DNA of 64,000 nucleotides from assembly GCF_005280195.1 (NCBI RefSeq), contig NZ_SZPR01000013.1:1-64000 (forward strand), read 5' to 3'. A program made the position numbers and the translations under genes. This DNA is from Streptomyces galbus (GTDB lineage: Bacteria; Actinomycetota; Actinomycetes; Streptomycetales; Streptomycetaceae). Positions 42,444 to 50,904 of this stretch are shown here, piece after piece. A model generated the notes under the pieces. The model made no database searches. It was not told where the DNA came from and saw only the letters and a list, made by a program, of their open reading frames with translations. Each line of letters starts with the position of its first letter. The stretch's first letter is position 1.

Positions 42444-43970
42444 CTAGTGGCCGCCGGTGTGCACCTGGAAGGCGGCGCGGCGGACGGCCTTGGCGAGCGC
42501 CGGGTCCGGGTGGGCGGCGGCGAGCGCGACCAGCACCTGCACGGTGCGCGGGTGCCCGACCGCCCGCACCTCCTTCAGCAGCGCGGGCACGGTCGGCTGG
42601 AGCGCCGACTCCAGGTGGCGCACCAGCATCGGGGCCTCGCCGTGGTCGGCGACGGCCGCCGCGGTGTCGACCCACAGCCAGGTGGCCTCCTCGCGGGTGA
42701 GCACCTCGTGGGCGTCCTCGGGGTCCACGCCGTCGTGCTCGGCGAGCCACAGCAGGGCGTACGGCCGCAGCGCGGGCTCGTCGACGACCGCGCGGACGTC
42801 GGGCTCGGCCGGGGCGCCGACCACGCGCAGCGCCTCGAAGGCCAGGCCGCGCAGCAGGGCGTCCTCGCCACGGGCGGCGGCCAGCAGTTCGGTGACGGCG
42901 CTGCCGACGGGGCGGGCGGCGAGCCAGGCGCGGTACTCGGCGCGGGCCGCGTTGGGGCGGAGCTGGGCGCAGCCGCGCAGCATGTCCTCGGCGGACTGCT
43001 CGATGTTGCCGGCGGGGCTCTGCGCGGCCACGCAGATCTGCTCCAGCTTGACCCACACCGCCCAGCTCCCGAGCGGGGTGAGCGTGGCCTGACCGTCGCC
43101 GTAGGTGAGGGCGCCGACGGAGGCGAGGGCGTGCAGGGCCCAGTCGAGCAGCGGGGCCAGCTCGGCGGCCTGTGCGGGGTCGGCCGGCTCGGCCTCGCTC
43201 TCGGCGGGGCCCGCGGCGGCGGCCAGGGCGGGGCGCGCGGGGGCGTTCCCGGCGGCGGAGGCCGCGTCGGGGGTGGTGTCGGCGTCGTAGACGACCTCGC
43301 AGCGCTCGGTGCGCAGTTCGGTGACGCGCTGGCGCAGCAGGTCCAGGAGCTGGTCGACGGGGACGGGCCCGGCGGAGAGCTGGAGGAAGGAGAGCACCTG
43401 GGGCATGGCCGAGACGACCTCGGCGACGGTGGCGGGCTCCTGGTCCCCCGGTTCTGGGGTGGCCAGCGACCAGGCGTCGAACAGGGCGACCCAGCCGCGC
43501 AGCACGGCGCTGTCGTCGCGGTCCCAGGCGCGCAGCCGCCAGCCGGGGCGGGCGCTGGCGCCGTGCACCTCGATCAGTCCGGCGAGGCGGGCGGTGTCCC
43601 AGTCGGCCCGGACCCGGTCGGGGGTCAGACCGAGGTCGCGGGCGGCCCGTTCGGCGGTCGCGTCGGCCAGCGTGGCCTTGCCGTCGGCGGTCGCCGCGTC
43701 GCTGCCGGGGCCGAGGGCCGCGTCGGCCCAGCGGGCGACCCGGGCGGCGGGGGCCAGTCCGGAGCGTGCCATTCTGGCCAGCTCCGCGGGGGCGGGGGTG
43801 CCCTCCGGCGGGCGGGGCGCGGGGCGGCGCGGGCGCCGCTGGTTCACAGCTGAGGGGGCGGCGGCCAGGGGTCGGGGGCGGACGAGTCGAAGCCTGGAGT
43901 CGCGCGGGATACGGGACGTCACGGGTGCAGTCTTCCGGTTGACGGTCCGAAAACCCAAACGGAACGTCAC
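42444..43970 (-). CDS. Uncharacterised actinobacterial protein with HEAT-like C-terminus
   Basis: About 508 residues. No signal peptide or membrane helix. A basic, Pro/Arg-rich N-terminal 60 residues is followed by an alpha-helical region with a winged-helix-like stretch (about 95-150, LTPDRVRADWDTARLAGLIEV), an Ala-rich insert near residue 250, and C-terminal HEAT-type repeats (about 360-505, e.g. LLRGLAFEALRVVGAPAEPD, PTVPALLKEVRAVGHPRTVQ). I recognise no function. The GTG 43970 start may be leaderless behind CATAGC; GTG 43922 behind CGGAAGA is equally possible. Confidence 0.75.
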   Translation of the reverse strand: MTFRLGFRTVNRKTAPVTSRIPRDSRLRLVRPRPLAAAPSAVNQRRPRRPAPRPPEGTPAPAELARMARSGLAPAARVARWADAALGPGSDAATADGKATLADATAERAARDLGLTPDRVRADWDTARLAGLIEVHGASARPGWRLRAWDRDDSAVLRGWVALFDAWSLATPEPGDQEPATVAEVVSAMPQVLSFLQLSAGPVPVDQLLDLLRQRVTELRTERCEVVYDADTTPDAASAAGNAPARPALAAAAGPAESEAEPADPAQAAELAPLLDWALHALASVGALTYGDGQATLTPLGSWAVWVKLEQICVAAQSPAGNIEQSAEDMLRGCAQLRPNAARAEYRAWLAARPVGSAVTELLAAARGEDALLRGLAFEALRVVGAPAEPDVRAVVDEPALRPYALLWLAEHDGVDPEDAHEVLTREEATWLWVDTAAAVADHGEAPMLVRHLESALQPTVPALLKEVRAVGHPRTVQVLVALAAAHPDPALAKAVRRAAFQVHTGGH

Positions 43971-44137
43971 GGGGGGCTATGGGACTGGCCAAGGGGTGGT
44001 GCCGGGACGGGAGGTGACGGGGATGTTTCGGCCAGTCGTACGGCGGTAAACGGAACCGTGGCGCCCGGTCTGCCGGAGCGGGGCCGGCGCGGGTGCGGGG
44101 CGGCCGCCGGGGGCTGGTGCGGGCGGCCGCCGGGGGC

Positions 44138-45271
44138 TCACATCAGGGGGGTGAGGAAGCGGCGCAGGACCTCCTCGTAGGCGCCCGGGTCGGCGTTCCA
44201 CATCGCGGCGTGCGGGGCGTCCCGGACGGTGTGCAGGGAGACGAGGTCGGGGCGGCGGGCGGCGAGGCGGCGGGAGAGCCGCCACGGGGCGACCGTGTCG
44301 CCGGGGCCGTGCACGATCAGGGTCGGCACGGCCAGCCGGGCGGGGTCGAACGCGGCCCGGCCGCCGTCGGGGCCGAGGCCCAGTCCGGCGCGGCCCTGGG
44401 CGGCCCGCACGGCCAGCGGCAGCAGGGCGCCCGGGGCGTGGCGGGCGGCGGCCAGGGCGCGCAGGGCGGTCTGCCAGTCGAGGACCGGGGAGTCCAGCAC
44501 CAGGCCGCTGATCCGGTCGCGCAGCCCGGAGCGGTCGGCGGCGTGCAGGGCCATGGTGGCGCCGGTGGACCAGCCGAGCAGGACGACGCGGTCGGCGCCG
44601 TGCCGCACGGCGTAGCGGATCGCGGCGTCCAGGTCGCGCCACTCGGTCTCGCCGAAGTGGTTCAGGCCGTCCGGGGAGCGGGGGGCGCCCAGGTCGCCGC
44701 GGTGGGCGAGGGCGAGCACCGGGAAGTGGCGGCGCGCCAGGAAGCCCATGAGGTTCAGGGCGTGTTCGCGGGTGGTGCCCAGGCCGTGCACGGCGATCAC
44801 CCAGGTACGGCGGTCGCCGGGCAGGAACCAGGCGGGCAGCGCGCCGAGTTCGCCCGGGACGTCGACGTCGGCGTGGTCCAGGCCGAGGGCTCCGCGCGGG
44901 TCGCCGACGTAGAGGTTCGGGGTGAGCCAGACCGCGTCGCCGGGGCTGAGGGTGCCGTGGGTGACGCGTTCGAGCCGGCGCACGACCGTGTCGGCGGAGT
45001 GGGCCGCCCGGTCGAGGACCGGTCCGACGACCGCGTGGGAGCCGTCGCCGGCCAGGCCGTAGGTGCCCGGGCGCAGGCTGGCGAGGTGGCGGGTGAGGAC
45101 GACCTGGCCGGCCGCGGTGCCGTGCACGGTGAGCCGGGGCTCGGTCGGCAGGGGGCGGCCCGGGGGTGCCTTCAGGGCGGCGTCGCTGGCGAGGCGGCCG
45201 GCGGCGACGCTCGCGGCACCGGCGGCCAGGGCTGCGGTGACGGCGACGGCCGTCGCTTTGACAGGGCGCAC
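44138..45271 (-). CDS. Alpha/beta hydrolase, membrane-anchored or secreted
   Basis: 377 residues. An N-terminal hydrophobic segment (TAVAVTAALAAGAASVAAG, residues 7-25) looks like a signal anchor. The hydrolase domain starts near 150 with WVIAVHGLGTTREHALNL; the nucleophile elbow is GWSTGATMA, the acid Asp is in HGPGDTVAPW, and the His is in DAPHAAMW, so the triad is complete. The substrate is unknown. GTG 45271. The same-strand neighbour upstream is the aldolase gene, separated by the duplicated repeat region. Confidence 0.88.
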   Translation of the reverse strand: MRPVKATAVAVTAALAAGAASVAAGRLASDAALKAPPGRPLPTEPRLTVHGTAAGQVVLTRHLASLRPGTYGLAGDGSHAVVGPVLDRAAHSADTVVRRLERVTHGTLSPGDAVWLTPNLYVGDPRGALGLDHADVDVPGELGALPAWFLPGDRRTWVIAVHGLGTTREHALNLMGFLARRHFPVLALAHRGDLGAPRSPDGLNHFGETEWRDLDAAIRYAVRHGADRVVLLGWSTGATMALHAADRSGLRDRISGLVLDSPVLDWQTALRALAAARHAPGALLPLAVRAAQGRAGLGLGPDGGRAAFDPARLAVPTLIVHGPGDTVAPWRLSRRLAARRPDLVSLHTVRDAPHAAMWNADPGAYEEVLRRFLTPLM

Positions 45272-45370
45272 GGGTCCAGTGTCCAGGTCCCGTGCGCGTA
45301 CGGCCAGCGGTGGACCACGACGGGTGACGGGCCCTGCCGGGTTCGGGCGAGGCCGGGAGTGGGATTGCGG

Positions 45371-45449
45371 TCGCGTCGGCGGGTGCGGGTGCGTGGGGGC
45401 CGTTCGCGCAGTTCCCCGCGCCCCTCGGAGGCGGGGACAGTGGGCCGGG
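45371..45449. repeat. 79-bp direct repeat, copy 1
   Basis: Identical over 79 bp to 45488-45566. The minus strand contains AGGGGCGCGGGGAACTGCGC, a core I know as one of the most abundant intergenic repeats of Streptomyces chromosomes. Confidence 0.9.
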
Positions 45450-45487
45450 AGCCTGGTGCGGCCGCGTCCCGGGGGGATGGGGTGCGC

Positions 45488-45566
45488 TCGCGTCGGCGGG
45501 TGCGGGTGCGTGGGGGCCGTTCGCGCAGTTCCCCGCGCCCCTCGGAGGCGGGGACAGTGGGCCGGG
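45488..45566. repeat. 79-bp direct repeat, copy 2
   Basis: Exact second copy, with a period of 117 bp. The spacer between copies is not repeated. It ends 37 bp before the stop of the aldolase gene. Confidence 0.9.
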
Positions 45567-45602
45567 TGCGTGGCTCGGCCGTGTCCCCGCCTCCCTTTGG
45601 CC

Positions 45603-46289
45603 TCAGCCCCGTTGGCCGTAGCCGCGGAGCTTTTCCGTGACCTCGGCGAGTTGGGCGGGGGTCAGGAGGGTGGGGGTCAGGTGGGGGACGGAGGACGCCG
45701 TCAGCCAGACGCGGCACATCCACTCCAGCTGGGCGGTGCGGTCGTAGGCCTGGTCGAGGTCGGTGCCGTGGGTGAGGGTGCCGTGGTTCCGCAGGAGGCA
45801 GCCGGAGCGGCCGTCGAGGGCGCGCAGGGCGTTCGCGGCCAGTTCGGCGCTGCCGTACGTGGCGTAGGGCGCGACCCGGACGGGGCCGCCGAGCGCGGCC
45901 GCCATGTAGTGGACCAGCGGCAGCTCGTCCACGAGCGTGGAGACGGCCGTGGCGTGCACGGCGTGGGTGTGGACGACCGCCCTCGCGTCGGTCGCCTCGT
46001 ATACGGCGAGGTGCAGCGGCAGCTCGCTGGTCGGGACGAGGGTGCCGAGCACCTGGCGGCCGTCGAGGTCGACGCCGGTCACGTCGTCCGGGGTGAGCCG
46101 GTCGTAGGGAACCCCGGAGGGGGTGACCAGGACAGTGCCGCCGACGCGTACCGAGACGTTGCCGGAGGTGCCGACGACCAGTCCGTCGGCGACGGTGCGG
46201 CGGGCCGTCGCGACCAGCGCCTCCCAGGCGGCGACGACGTCACCGCCCTGATCGCCGTGGTCCGTCCCCGCGCCCCGCTGTTCGCTCAT
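45603..46289 (-). CDS. Class II aldolase/adducin family protein
   Basis: 228 residues. GLVVGTSGNVSVRVGGTVLVTPSGVPYDRL is the usual aldolase II entry (quoted in part), the zinc-binding HTHAVHATA is near residue 113, a further His is in LLRNHGTLTHG and catalytic acid candidates are nearby (PTSELPLHLAVYE). It is likely an L-fuculose- or L-ribulose-phosphate aldolase/epimerase type enzyme that cleaves a sugar phosphate; the exact substrate cannot be told. ATG 46289 with GAGGATCGGGG; the longer in-frame start is low-complexity. Confidence 0.9.
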   Translation of the reverse strand: MSEQRGAGTDHGDQGGDVVAAWEALVATARRTVADGLVVGTSGNVSVRVGGTVLVTPSGVPYDRLTPDDVTGVDLDGRQVLGTLVPTSELPLHLAVYEATDARAVVHTHAVHATAVSTLVDELPLVHYMAAALGGPVRVAPYATYGSAELAANALRALDGRSGCLLRNHGTLTHGTDLDQAYDRTAQLEWMCRVWLTASSVPHLTPTLLTPAQLAEVTEKLRGYGQRG

Positions 46290-46446
46290 GCCCCGATCCT
46301 CCCAGGCGGCCGTGCGGTCCGGCCGCCCGCCTGTGACGGGAATCTCCTCGTCGGTCCGCCGGGCCCGCCGCGCCCGCTCCCCCGGGCCCCGCCACGGGCG
46401 ACGCGGTCCGGAAACCGGACAGACGGACACCACTGCGCCCACCCCA

Positions 46447-46468
46447 GTTCATCTTCCGTTCACCCACG
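46447..46468 (+). promoter_or_regulatory. PHO box (PhoP-binding direct repeats)
   Basis: Two adjacent 11-nt direct repeat units, GTTCATCTTCC and GTTCACCCACG, followed by a third degenerate unit TTGCCTACGGT. This is the Streptomyces PhoP-box consensus (GTTCACC at 11-nt spacing). It lies 48 bp before the start of a phosphate transporter, which makes control by PhoR-PhoP very likely. Confidence 0.75.
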
Positions 46469-46515
46469 TTGCCTACGGTCAACCGACCGATGACTTCGAA
46501 CGATTGCCTGGGTAA

Positions 46516-47826
46516 ATGGAAAGCTTCTCGCTGATCCTCGCGATTGTGGTGGTAACCGCACTCGCGTTCGATTTCACGAACGGTTTCCACGACACCGCCA
46601 ACGCGATGGCCACGACCATCTCGACCGGCGCGCTCAAGCCCAAGGTCGCGGTGGCCATGTCCGCCGTGCTCAACCTTGTCGGCGCATTCCTCTCGGTGGA
46701 GGTCGCCAACACGATCTCCAAAGGTCTCGTCGACGAGACCGGCATCCGTCCCGAGGTCATCTTCGCCGCCCTGGTCGGCGCGATCCTCTGGAACCTCCTG
46801 ACCTGGCTGGTGGGCCTGCCCTCCAGCTCCTCCCACGCCCTGATGGGCGGCCTGGTCGGCGCCACCATCGCCTCGGCCGGCTTCGGCGCGGTCCACGGCG
46901 ACGTGCTCGTCACCAAGGTGCTGATCCCCGCGGTCGCCGCCCCGATCGTGGCCGGTGTGGCCGCGGCCGTCGCGACCCGCCTGTCCTACCGGGCGGGCCG
47001 CAGCGCCGACGGCAAGGCGGCCGAGAAGGGCTACCGCGCGGGCCAGATCGCCTCCGCCGGCCTGGTCTCCCTCGCCCACGGCACCAACGACGCCCAGAAG
47101 ACGATGGGCATCATCACCCTCGCGCTGGTCGCCGGCGGCGCCGTCGCCCCCGACTCCGACCCTCCCACCTGGGTCATCCTGTCCGCGGGCCTGGCCATCG
47201 CGCTCGGCACCTACATCGGCGGCTGGCGCATCATCCGCACCATGGGCAAGGGCCTGACCGACCTGGCGCCGCAGCAGGGCTTCGCCGCCCAGACCAGCGC
47301 CGCCACCGCCATCCTGGCCTCCTCCCACCTGGGCTTCTCGCTGTCCACCACGCACGTCGTCTCCGGCTCGGTGATGGGCGCGGGCCTCGGCCGCAAGGGC
47401 GGCGTCGTGCGCTGGTCCACCGCGACCCGGATGTTCGTCGCCTGGGGCCTGACGCTGCCGGCCGCCGCACTGGTCGGCGCGCTCGCCGAGTCGGTCACCG
47501 ACCTCGGCGACTGGGGCACGGCCGTCGTGGCCGTCTTCCTGATCGCCTCCAGCGCGGCCATCTGGAAGGTCTCCCGCCGCCAGGTGGTCGACCACACCAA
47601 CGTCAACGACACCGAGGAGCCCGCCGGCGTGGTCACCGCCGCGATGGCCGCCGTCACCCCGCCGCCGGCGGGCCTCCCGGCCACCGACGAGCCGTCGGCG
47701 GTCATCCCCTCCCCGGCCGTGGCCTCCCCGGCCCTGCCCGCTCCGGTCGTGGCCGCCCCCGTCGGGGCCACGGCGAGCGCCGCGGCCGTCGCCCCGGAAC
47801 CGGCCGCCCCGCCGGCCGCCGTCTGA
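46516..47826 (+). CDS. pit: Low-affinity inorganic phosphate transporter, Pit family
   Basis: 436 residues with about ten membrane helices in two homologous halves. The family motifs are FDFTNGFHDTANAMATTIST (residues 18-37) and LVSLAHGTNDAQKTMGI (near 190), plus the paired SSSSHALMGGL and STTHVVSGSVMG. It brings phosphate in with protons, as metal-phosphate. The last 75 residues are Pro/Ala-rich and disordered. ATG 46516, with the PHO box upstream. A small membrane protein gene follows at 31 bp. Confidence 0.96.
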   Translation: MESFSLILAIVVVTALAFDFTNGFHDTANAMATTISTGALKPKVAVAMSAVLNLVGAFLSVEVANTISKGLVDETGIRPEVIFAALVGAILWNLLTWLVGLPSSSSHALMGGLVGATIASAGFGAVHGDVLVTKVLIPAVAAPIVAGVAAAVATRLSYRAGRSADGKAAEKGYRAGQIASAGLVSLAHGTNDAQKTMGIITLALVAGGAVAPDSDPPTWVILSAGLAIALGTYIGGWRIIRTMGKGLTDLAPQQGFAAQTSAATAILASSHLGFSLSTTHVVSGSVMGAGLGRKGGVVRWSTATRMFVAWGLTLPAAALVGALAESVTDLGDWGTAVVAVFLIASSAAIWKVSRRQVVDHTNVNDTEEPAGVVTAAMAAVTPPPAGLPATDEPSAVIPSPAVASPALPAPVVAAPVGATASAAAVAPEPAAPPAAV

Positions 47827-47857
47827 GCCCGCCCCGGCACGAAGGAAGAGAAGCAGC

Positions 47858-48079
47858 ATGAAGATCGACTGGGCAGCCCTGGGCTCCGTCTTCGGCGTCA
47901 GCCTCGTGGTCACCGTGGGCCTCGTCGCCCTGTTCACCCTCGGCGTGGCGGGCCTCTCCGCCCGCGAGCGGGCCCAGGCCCGGGGCGGCTCGGCCGCCCT
48001 CGCGGTCACCGGCGCGTACGCCTGCTTCGCGGCGTGCGCGGCGGCGGTGGCGTACGGCATCAGCCTGATCGTCGCCTGA
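47858..48079 (+). CDS. Small two-helix membrane protein downstream of pit
   Basis: 73 residues, with two membrane helices (about 8-30 and 47-70) and a short basic loop (SARERAQARGG). GGAAGAG is placed before ATG 47858. It is in the pit operon and conserved beside pit in Streptomyces as far as I recall; function unknown. It may be an accessory subunit of the transporter. Confidence 0.8.
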   Translation: MKIDWAALGSVFGVSLVVTVGLVALFTLGVAGLSARERAQARGGSAALAVTGAYACFAACAAAVAYGISLIVA

Positions 48080-48111
48080 GTCCGACCGTCCCGTCGTCGC
48101 AGTACCACCCG

Positions 48112-48137
48112 CGCGGGGTGCCTCCGGGCACCCCGCG
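48112..48137 (+). terminator. Terminator of the pit operon
   Basis: Perfect 11-bp stem CGCGGGGTGCC / GGCACCCCGCG with a TCCG tetraloop, 32 bp after the stop. Confidence 0.85.
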
Positions 48138-48227
48138 TCGCTGTGACCCCGCAGGCCCCTTGCGTGTGGGCCTCCACACACTCCTCCGCCCCAGGTCAAC
48201 GGCAAGTTGACGGCCGTTCGGGGGGCG

Positions 48228-48375
48228 TGGTGGACTGCCGGGGCCATGTACGGCGGCAAGGAGAGGAAGCCGGTGCGAATCCGGCGCGGTCCCGCCACTG
48301 TCACCGGGGTGCCAACCCCGGGAGCCAGGAACTCTCACCGCCGGTCTCGTCGAACCAGGGCGTGGACACCCTGAG
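48228..48375 (+). promoter_or_regulatory. Cobalamin riboswitch
   Basis: The conserved core is plain: GCCGGTGCGAATCCGGC at 48269-48285 and the B12 box GCGGTCCCGCCACTGT at 48285-48301 (with GAGAGGAA before it), the CCGGGGT-gcca-ACCCCGG hairpin (48304-48321), and GAGCCAGGAA after it. A further CAGGG/CCCTG hairpin (48356-48360/48369-48373) lies just before the GAGGAC ribosome site of the leader ORF and could be the expression platform. Adenosylcobalamin binding should shut off the cob operon. The outer limits are approximate. Confidence 0.93.
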
Positions 48376-48390
48376 TGAGGACATACCGCC

Positions 48391-48450
48391 ATGCTCGGCT
48401 GCCATGTGAGGACCACCACCCGGCCCGCCCCCGCGCGCACGGCCGGCTGA
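48391..48450 (+). CDS. Leader ORF between the B12 riboswitch and cbiB
   Basis: ATG 48391, behind GAGGAC, reads MLGCHVRTTTRPAPARTAG and stops at 48448-48450, 4 nt before the cbiB ATG. cbiB itself has no good ribosome site (CTGAGCCG), so translation may reach it by coupling from this ORF; the riboswitch would then act on the leader's ribosome site. It contains one Cys and one His. It could also be translated without function of its own. Confidence 0.5.
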   Translation: MLGCHVRTTTRPAPARTAG

Positions 48451-48454
48451 GCCG

Positions 48455-49399
48455 ATGGGTGCCGATCGCTCGTACGCGTACGGCGCCGCCGCCGGCCTCC
48501 TCGGTGACCTGCTCCTCGGCGACCCGCGCCGCGGGCACCCGGTCGCTGCGTTCGGACGCGCGGCCGCGGCCGTGGAGCGGCTCCTGTGGCGCGACCACCG
48601 CGGCTGGGGCGCCCTGCACACCGCCGTGTGCGCCGGAGGCGCCGTCGCCCTCGGAGCCGTCGCCGAACGGGCCGTGCGCCGCTCCCCCGCCGCCTCCGCC
48701 GCGCTGACCGCCGCCGCGACCTGGGCGGTCGTCGGGGGCACCTCGCTCGCCCGCGAGGCCGACACCATCGGGCGGGCCCTGCGGCACGGGGACGTCGACG
48801 CGGCCCGCGCGCGGCTGCCCCACCTGTGCGGCCGCGACCCGCAGGCGCTGGACGCCGACGGGATCGCCCGGGCCGTCGTGGAGTCCGTCGCCGAGAACAC
48901 CTCCGACGCCGTGGTCGGCGCCCTGGTGTGGGGCGCCGTCGGCGGGGTGCCGGGGCTGCTCGGCTTCCGCGCCGTGAACACCCTGGACGCGATGGTCGGG
49001 CACCGGTCGCCGCGCTTCCTGCGCTACGGCTGGGCCTCCGCCCGCCTCGACGACGTCGCCGGCTGGCCGGGCGCCCGGCTGACCGCCGTGCTCGCCGCGC
49101 TCGCCGGACCCGACCCGCGCGCGGCGGTGCGCGCCTGGCGCGCCGACGCCGGCCGCCACCCCAGCCCCAACGCCGGCCCCGTGGAGGCCTCGTTCGCGGG
49201 CGCGCTCGGGGTGCGCCTGGGCGGGACGCTCTCCTACGGCGGCCGGGTCGAGCACCGGCCCGTGCTCAACGGGGCCGCCGGGCGCCCCGTCGCCGTCACC
49301 GACATCGACCGGGCCGTACGGCTGTCCCGGCGCGTCGGCCTGCTCGCGCTCGGCGTCACCGCCGGGGCGCGCCTGCTGTGGAAGGGACGTGGGAAGTGA
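48455..49399 (+). CDS. cbiB: Adenosylcobinamide-phosphate synthase CbiB/CobD
   Basis: 314 residues, multi-pass membrane protein. It attaches aminopropanol (phosphate) to adenosylcobyric acid. Family marks: LLGDLLLGDPRRGHPVAAFGR at the N-terminus, SVAENTSDAVVGALVWGAVGG near 150, FRAVNTLDAMVGHR, and RHPSPNAGPVEASFAGALGVRLGG (quoted in part). ATG 48455. First of the cob operon, followed by cobQ with a GTGA overlap. Confidence 0.95.
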   Translation: MGADRSYAYGAAAGLLGDLLLGDPRRGHPVAAFGRAAAAVERLLWRDHRGWGALHTAVCAGGAVALGAVAERAVRRSPAASAALTAAATWAVVGGTSLAREADTIGRALRHGDVDAARARLPHLCGRDPQALDADGIARAVVESVAENTSDAVVGALVWGAVGGVPGLLGFRAVNTLDAMVGHRSPRFLRYGWASARLDDVAGWPGARLTAVLAALAGPDPRAAVRAWRADAGRHPSPNAGPVEASFAGALGVRLGGTLSYGGRVEHRPVLNGAAGRPVAVTDIDRAVRLSRRVGLLALGVTAGARLLWKGRGK

Positions 49400-50904
49400 A
49401 CGGGGGGCTCCTGGTCGCCGGTACGACCTCCGACGCCGGCAAGAGCGTCGTCACCGCCGGGATCTGCCGGTGGCTGGTGCGCCGGGGTGTGAAGGTTGCG
49501 CCGTTCAAGGCGCAGAACATGTCGCTGAACTCGTTCGTGACGCGCGAGGGCGCCGAGATCGGGCGGGCGCAGGCGATGCAGGCGCAGGCGTGCCGGATCG
49601 AGCCGACCGCGCAGATGAACCCGGTGCTGCTCAAGCCCGGGGGCGAACAGAGCAGCCAGGTCGTGCTGTTGGGCAAGCCGGTGGGCGAACTGAGCGCGCG
49701 CGGCTACCACGGCGGACGCCAGCAGCGGCTGCTCGGCACCGTGCTGGACTGCCTGGCCGAGTTGCGGGGCACGTATGACGCGGTGATCTGTGAGGGGGCG
49801 GGCAGTCCGGCCGAGATCAACCTGCGGCGCACCGACATCGTCAACATGGGGATCGCGCGGGGCGCGCGGCTGCCGGTGCTGGTGGTCGGCGACATCGACC
49901 GCGGCGGCGTCTTCGCCTCCTTCTTCGGCACCGTGGCCCTGCTCGCACCCGAGGACCAGGAGCTGGTCGCCGGGTTCCTGGTGAACAAGTTCCGCGGCGA
50001 CGTGTCGCTGCTGGAGCCGGGGCTGGAGATGCTGCACGGCCTCACCGGGCGGCGCACCTACGGCGTGCTGCCGTTCCGGCACGGGCTCGGCATCGACGAG
50101 GAGGACGGACTGAGGGTGTCCCTGCGCGGCACCGTGCGCGAGTCGACGGTCAGCCCGCCCGTCGGCGAGGACGTGCTGCGGGTCGCCGTGTGCGCGATCC
50201 CGCTGATGTCGAACTTCACCGACGTGGACGCCCTGGCCGCCGAACCGGGCGTCGTGGTGCGGTTCGTGGACCGGCCCGAGGAGCTGGCCGACGCCGACCT
50301 GGTGATCGTCCCGGGCACCCGCGGCACCGTGCGGGCGCTGGCCTGGCTGCGCGAACGCGGCCTGGCCGACGCCCTGGTGCGCCGGGCCGCCGAGGGACGC
50401 CCCGTTCTCGGCATCTGCGGCGGCTTCCAGATCCTCGGCGAACACATCGAGGACGAGGTCGAGTCGCGGGCCGGCGCGGTGGACGGGCTCGGCGTGCTGC
50501 CCGTGCGGGTGCGGTTCGCCCGCGAGAAGACCCTCACCCGGCCGGCCGGGCAGGCCCTCGGCGAGCCGGTCGAGGGGTACGAGATCCACCACGGCGTCGC
50601 CGACGTGCGGGGCGGGGAGCCCTTCCTGGACGGCTGCCGCGTCGGCCACACCTGGGGCACGCACTGGCACGGCTCGCTGGAGTCGGACGACTTCCGGCGG
50701 GCGTTCCTGCGCGAGGTGGCCGCCGCCGCGGGCCGCCGCTTCGTGCCGGCCCCCGACACCTCGTTCGCCGCGCTGCGCGAGGAGCAACTCGACCGGCTCG
50801 GCGACCTGATCGAACAGCACGCGGACACGGACGCGCTGTGGCGGCTCATCGAGTCGGGCGCGCCGCAAGGACTGCCTTTCATTCCACCGGGAGCGCCCGC
50901 ATGA
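49396..50904 (+). CDS. cobQ: Cobyric acid synthase CobQ
   Basis: 502 residues. Adenosylcobyrinic acid a,c-diamide is amidated on b, d, e and g by this glutamine-dependent enzyme. The N-terminal ATP domain has VAGTTSDAGKSVVTAGICRW and FKAQNMSLNSFVT; the GATase-like C-terminal domain has the nucleophile Cys in GICGGFQILGE and the catalytic His in WGTHWHGSLE. It starts at GTG 49396, overlapping the cbiB stop. Confidence 0.96.
   Translation: MNGGLLVAGTTSDAGKSVVTAGICRWLVRRGVKVAPFKAQNMSLNSFVTREGAEIGRAQAMQAQACRIEPTAQMNPVLLKPGGEQSSQVVLLGKPVGELSARGYHGGRQQRLLGTVLDCLAELRGTYDAVICEGAGSPAEINLRRTDIVNMGIARGARLPVLVVGDIDRGGVFASFFGTVALLAPEDQELVAGFLVNKFRGDVSLLEPGLEMLHGLTGRRTYGVLPFRHGLGIDEEDGLRVSLRGTVRESTVSPPVGEDVLRVAVCAIPLMSNFTDVDALAAEPGVVVRFVDRPEELADADLVIVPGTRGTVRALAWLRERGLADALVRRAAEGRPVLGICGGFQILGEHIEDEVESRAGAVDGLGVLPVRVRFAREKTLTRPAGQALGEPVEGYEIHHGVADVRGGEPFLDGCRVGHTWGTHWHGSLESDDFRRAFLREVAAAAGRRFVPAPDTSFAALREEQLDRLGDLIEQHADTDALWRLIESGAPQGLPFIPPGAPA

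Larger units (their letters stand above)
45272..45602. other. 331-bp intergenic region with a duplicated dispersed repeat
   Basis: It lies between two minus-strand genes. Most of it is taken up by the two identical 79-bp copies described separately, with a 38-bp spacer. No gene is seen; CG-rich palindromic parts may act as terminators for the aldolase gene. Confidence 0.6.
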
